Positions 31,821 through 34,065 of a DNA stretch of 34,065 bases are shown here, in pieces (positions within the stretch are counted from its first letter, which is position 1; each line of letters opens with the position of its first letter). The DNA comes from Acidobacteriota bacterium (lineage in GTDB: Bacteria > Acidobacteriota > Blastocatellia > Pyrinomonadales > Pyrinomonadaceae). Under the pieces are notes generated by a model. The model was given only the letters and a program-made list of their open reading frames with translations. It made no database searches and had not been told where the DNA came from. Where the stretch lies: the NCBI GenBank assembly GCA_023436495.1, contig JAEZIT010000048.1:1-34065 (forward strand), given 5' to 3'. Position numbers and translations under genes: made by a program.

Positions 31821-32690
31821 TCAGCTTTGCTTGGCGGGTTTTTCCTGTTCGATGGCCTTTATTTTGACCTCGATCCGGCCAATGGGTGAATTGATCTGTG
31901 AGCGGACGGGCAGGCGACGCTGGTCGTCGGTGATCCAGATGACCATGCTGCCTTCGCGTTCGATCATGCGGCCGGTCCCGAAGACCTCGGGTTCAACGCG
32001 GAAGCACCACAATTTGCCGAGCTCGGTCTTTTGCTGTTCGCGGGCGGTCACGCGGACGGGCACATGATAAACAAGGCCTGAATCGCTGACGGTCAGGTTG
32101 AAGGTTTTGCCGACGGCCAGCGGCAGTATGCGGAGAGCATAGATGCCGGAAATAATGTCGTGAGTCTGGTCTTCGATCGACGAAGCGATCTTTCGCGGCG
32201 GACGCATCGGCTCTTTCGGATCGGTCTCGACCCATGTGACGCGGTCTTCATCGTAATTGAAAACGGCTTCGCTGTTGCGGACGCGTTCCTTCTGAACGTC
32301 GAGCTTGGTCGTTTTAAGTGCCCGGAAAATATCAGTCGCGATGATGGATTCGTATTGCTGAAGGAAACTGAAACGGACCATCTTGAGCAAAGTTCCCTTC
32401 GAACGAGCGTCGGCTGTGATCAGCACGTCGCCGTCGGAGGACGCGTTAGCAACCTTAAGCGTAAGATCGGCGGCCGGAATGCCGCGAAGTATGCGGTTAT
32501 ATTTTGCTTCGTAGGTCAGCACCTCGCCGGCGGCGAACGGCAGCACGATGTCGCGCTTTTTGGCGGTTTCGACGGCTGCGGGCGCTTCGACGCGGTTCTC
32601 GGAGACAAGCTCCGCCGTCTGGGCCGAAATGCCCACGGTGACGAGAAGGAAAAGCGTCAAAAGCCACGAATATTTGAGACGAAAACCCAT
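31821..32690 (-). CDS. Exported DUF3108 domain protein
   Basis: This is a 289-residue protein with a signal peptide (about 1-24, LTLFLLVTVGISAQ). The mature part is strand-rich with the DUF3108 pattern: FAAGEVLTYEAKYNRILRGIPAADL, repeated beta-hairpins, then EPEVFGTGRMIEREGSMVIW and ITDDQRRLPVRSQINSPIGRIEVKI. DUF3108 proteins are periplasmic or outer-membrane-associated with no established function. On the minus strand a perfect TATAAT (32711-32716) lies 20 bases before ATG 32690, but no good -35 matches it. It is 94 bases from the DUF4912 gene and may be cotranscribed with that operon. Confidence 0.82.
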   Translation of the reverse strand: MGFRLKYSWLLTLFLLVTVGISAQTAELVSENRVEAPAAVETAKKRDIVLPFAAGEVLTYEAKYNRILRGIPAADLTLKVANASSDGDVLITADARSKGTLLKMVRFSFLQQYESIIATDIFRALKTTKLDVQKERVRNSEAVFNYDEDRVTWVETDPKEPMRPPRKIASSIEDQTHDIISGIYALRILPLAVGKTFNLTVSDSGLVYHVPVRVTAREQQKTELGKLWCFRVEPEVFGTGRMIEREGSMVIWITDDQRRLPVRSQINSPIGRIEVKIKAIEQEKPAKQS

Positions 32691-32827
32691 ACCTTGTCGA
32701 TAGGCCTACAATTATACTCCTTTTAACCCGAAATGGCGCCAGTTTTTTTAGTACAGCCGTTGAATTTGATGCAGGATTAGGCGAGGTAGTTTGTTCAGTG
32801 TGTAGCGAGTGTTCTTAAGGCCGGAAA

Positions 32828-32860
32828 GAGTTTCACGCAAAGACGCGAAGAACGCAAAGT
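32828..32860. repeat. Short dispersed 'CGCAAAGACGCGAAG' repeat
   Basis: TTTCACGCAAAGACGCGAAG followed by AACGCAAAG is an internally repetitive sequence (AAAGACGCGAAG units). This type is found scattered in intergenic regions of many environmental bacteria; that statement is from memory. It lies in the 249-base spacer before the GT9 gene. Confidence 0.5.
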
Positions 32861-32939
32861 TATTAAGCAAGGGGAAAGCAGTCACAAAAGAAGGAGCAAG
32901 GACCCGGGAATTGCGAACAGGTGGAGAGCTTCGCGAGGT

Positions 32940-34010
32940 CTAAAGTCCGAGCTCGTTATTGGCTGCCGCTGTTGCTTCGCGTGCGGACAGGCGGCGAGTG
33001 ACGGCATTGAAGGCGGTTTCTACGTCCGTGTCCATGCAGATCCAGTTGGAGCATTCGCGGCGGTGGCAATCGATGCGGCAGGCGATGTCGGTGCGTTCGA
33101 CGCATATGTCGTCGGGGTTTGGGCTGCCGTTTCGCCACCATTCGGTCGGGCCGAAGAGGCCGACGACGGGTGCTCCGGCGGCGACGGCCAGGTGCGTCGG
33201 GCCGGTGTCGCCGCCGACATATACCTTTGCCAGCTTTGCGAGTTCGTAGAAGCCTTTCAAGCTCGGCGTCGAAACTGCGGCGGTTTTCGAAGCGTTGGCG
33301 GCGATGACGCGCGCCGCGAGCTCTGTCTCATTTGGGCCAACGGCGACGATCGATCGGATCCTGAGTTCGTTCCAGAGCTTGTCCGCCAATTGCCCGAATT
33401 TTTCGGCGTGCCAGAGTTTGGTTTTCCAGCCGCCGGCGGGATTTAACAGGGCGAACGGACCGGGAACGGACGCGGCGATCTGTTCGGCTTCGGTTCGGTG
33501 TTCGGGAAGCGTGAAGATCGGGAAATCGAAATTTTCCGACGGTACGGCGATGTTCAGGGCCTCGCCGACGAGGCGGAGGTTCTTGCGGATGACGTGCGTC
33601 TGCGGCGGTATCTTTACCTTGTCGGTCAGAAAGATCCGGCTCGCGGGTTCGCGAAGGTTCTTTTTCGAGAACCCCCAGCGGCGTTTCGCGCCGGAGAGCT
33701 TTGCGATCATTCCGGATTTCAAAAGACCCTGAAGATCGATCGCGATGTCGTATTCGGACCGGCGGACCTCTTTCACCTGTTTGCGGAGCTCCGGCAAAAT
33801 GCCGCCGGCACTCGTTTCAGTGCGGAGCGAGCGCGTATCGACCTCGATCAAATGGTCGATCAGAGGGTTATCGCGAAGTATCTCGGCCGAGCGGCGTTCG
33901 ACGACCCAGGAGATCTCAGCCGACGGCAGTGCCGTACGAACGGCGGCGAGGGCAGGCAGAGCGTGGACGATGTCGCCGATAGCACCGAGTTTTACAAAAA
34001 GGAGCCTCAT
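32940..34010 (-). CDS. Lipopolysaccharide heptosyltransferase-like GT9 glycosyltransferase
   Basis: This is a 356-residue GT-B enzyme. The N-terminal LLFVKLGAIGDIVHALPAL holds D13, the catalytic base in WaaC. IDLQGLLKSG, FALLNPAGGWKTKLWHAEKF and VAVGPNETE follow, and YVGGDTGPTHLAVAAGAPVVGLFGPTE (about 264-290) is the nucleotide-sugar site. This is the GT9 family, which adds heptose to the lipid A core; heptosyltransferase I (WaaC) is the closest fit, but the sugar is not proven. The C-terminus has a Cys cluster (C303, C311, C315, C320, C325) as in some family members. The gene is complete, ending 55 bases before the right edge. Confidence 0.9.
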   Translation of the reverse strand: MRLLFVKLGAIGDIVHALPALAAVRTALPSAEISWVVERRSAEILRDNPLIDHLIEVDTRSLRTETSAGGILPELRKQVKEVRRSEYDIAIDLQGLLKSGMIAKLSGAKRRWGFSKKNLREPASRIFLTDKVKIPPQTHVIRKNLRLVGEALNIAVPSENFDFPIFTLPEHRTEAEQIAASVPGPFALLNPAGGWKTKLWHAEKFGQLADKLWNELRIRSIVAVGPNETELAARVIAANASKTAAVSTPSLKGFYELAKLAKVYVGGDTGPTHLAVAAGAPVVGLFGPTEWWRNGSPNPDDICVERTDIACRIDCHRRECSNWICMDTDVETAFNAVTRRLSAREATAAANNELGL

Positions 34011-34065
34011 CCGAAATCAATGGTAAAACGGCTGGGTGGAAGTTCCAAATGGGCCGGTGGGGGAG

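Overview
The window looks like part of a chromosome from an Acidobacteriota bacterium, most likely of the Blastocatellia/Pyrinomonadaceae type. This is inference. It rests on a VWFA-related protein of the acidobacterial family (9535-10656), many exported proteins of diderm type (two OmpA-family proteins, a GT9 heptosyltransferase-like enzyme), and families of short dispersed intergenic repeats that also intrude into coding sequence. Most genes are moderately GC-rich housekeeping or envelope genes. No rRNA, tRNA, insertion sequence or CRISPR array was found.

Layout. 1-1882: end of a YCF48/BNR-repeat protein, translationally coupled to an exported M28 zinc peptidase, then a small PH-like protein. 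1883-2396: non-coding island of about 55-bp tandem repeats. 2397-6153: exported S9 (DPP-IV type) peptidase, a DUF4242 protein, a two-TM PH-like membrane protein and a DUF5063 protein. 6281-10656: two-lipoyl-domain 2-oxo acid dehydrogenase E2, an OmpA-family protein and the VWFA protein. 10707-13242: glutamine-dependent NAD+ synthase and a fused receiver/anti-sigma-type kinase. 13283-17747: DUF374 acyltransferase, a DUF937-TM-BON-OmpA protein, heme A synthase, TlyA and a DUF5522 mini-protein. 17717-21143: ArsR-family regulator, Cys/Met PLP enzyme and glycerol kinase. 21199-24006: a single-module AAA+ unfoldase carrying an IGF loop, and inositol-3-phosphate synthase.

25233-27700 is a visibly AT-richer accessory island. 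It holds a TcmP (three-Cys-motif partner) gene directly followed by its three-Cys Gp37/Gp68-type partner, a decayed gene carrying two lesions, and a small GIY-YIG-like protein. 27701-28318 is a second repeat island. 28319-34010 returns to chromosomal functions: a VOC protein, a GH57 glucan branching enzyme paired with a DUF4912 protein, a DUF3108 protein and a GT9 glycosyltransferase.

The most unusual items are the TcmP/three-Cys pair behind an operator-like dyad, the GH57 gene that has absorbed intergenic repeat elements as in-frame peptide, the stand-alone AAA+ protein with a ClpX-like IGF loop, and the receiver fused to an RsbW-like ATPase. Several calls rest on remembered family signatures and were not checked by any search.
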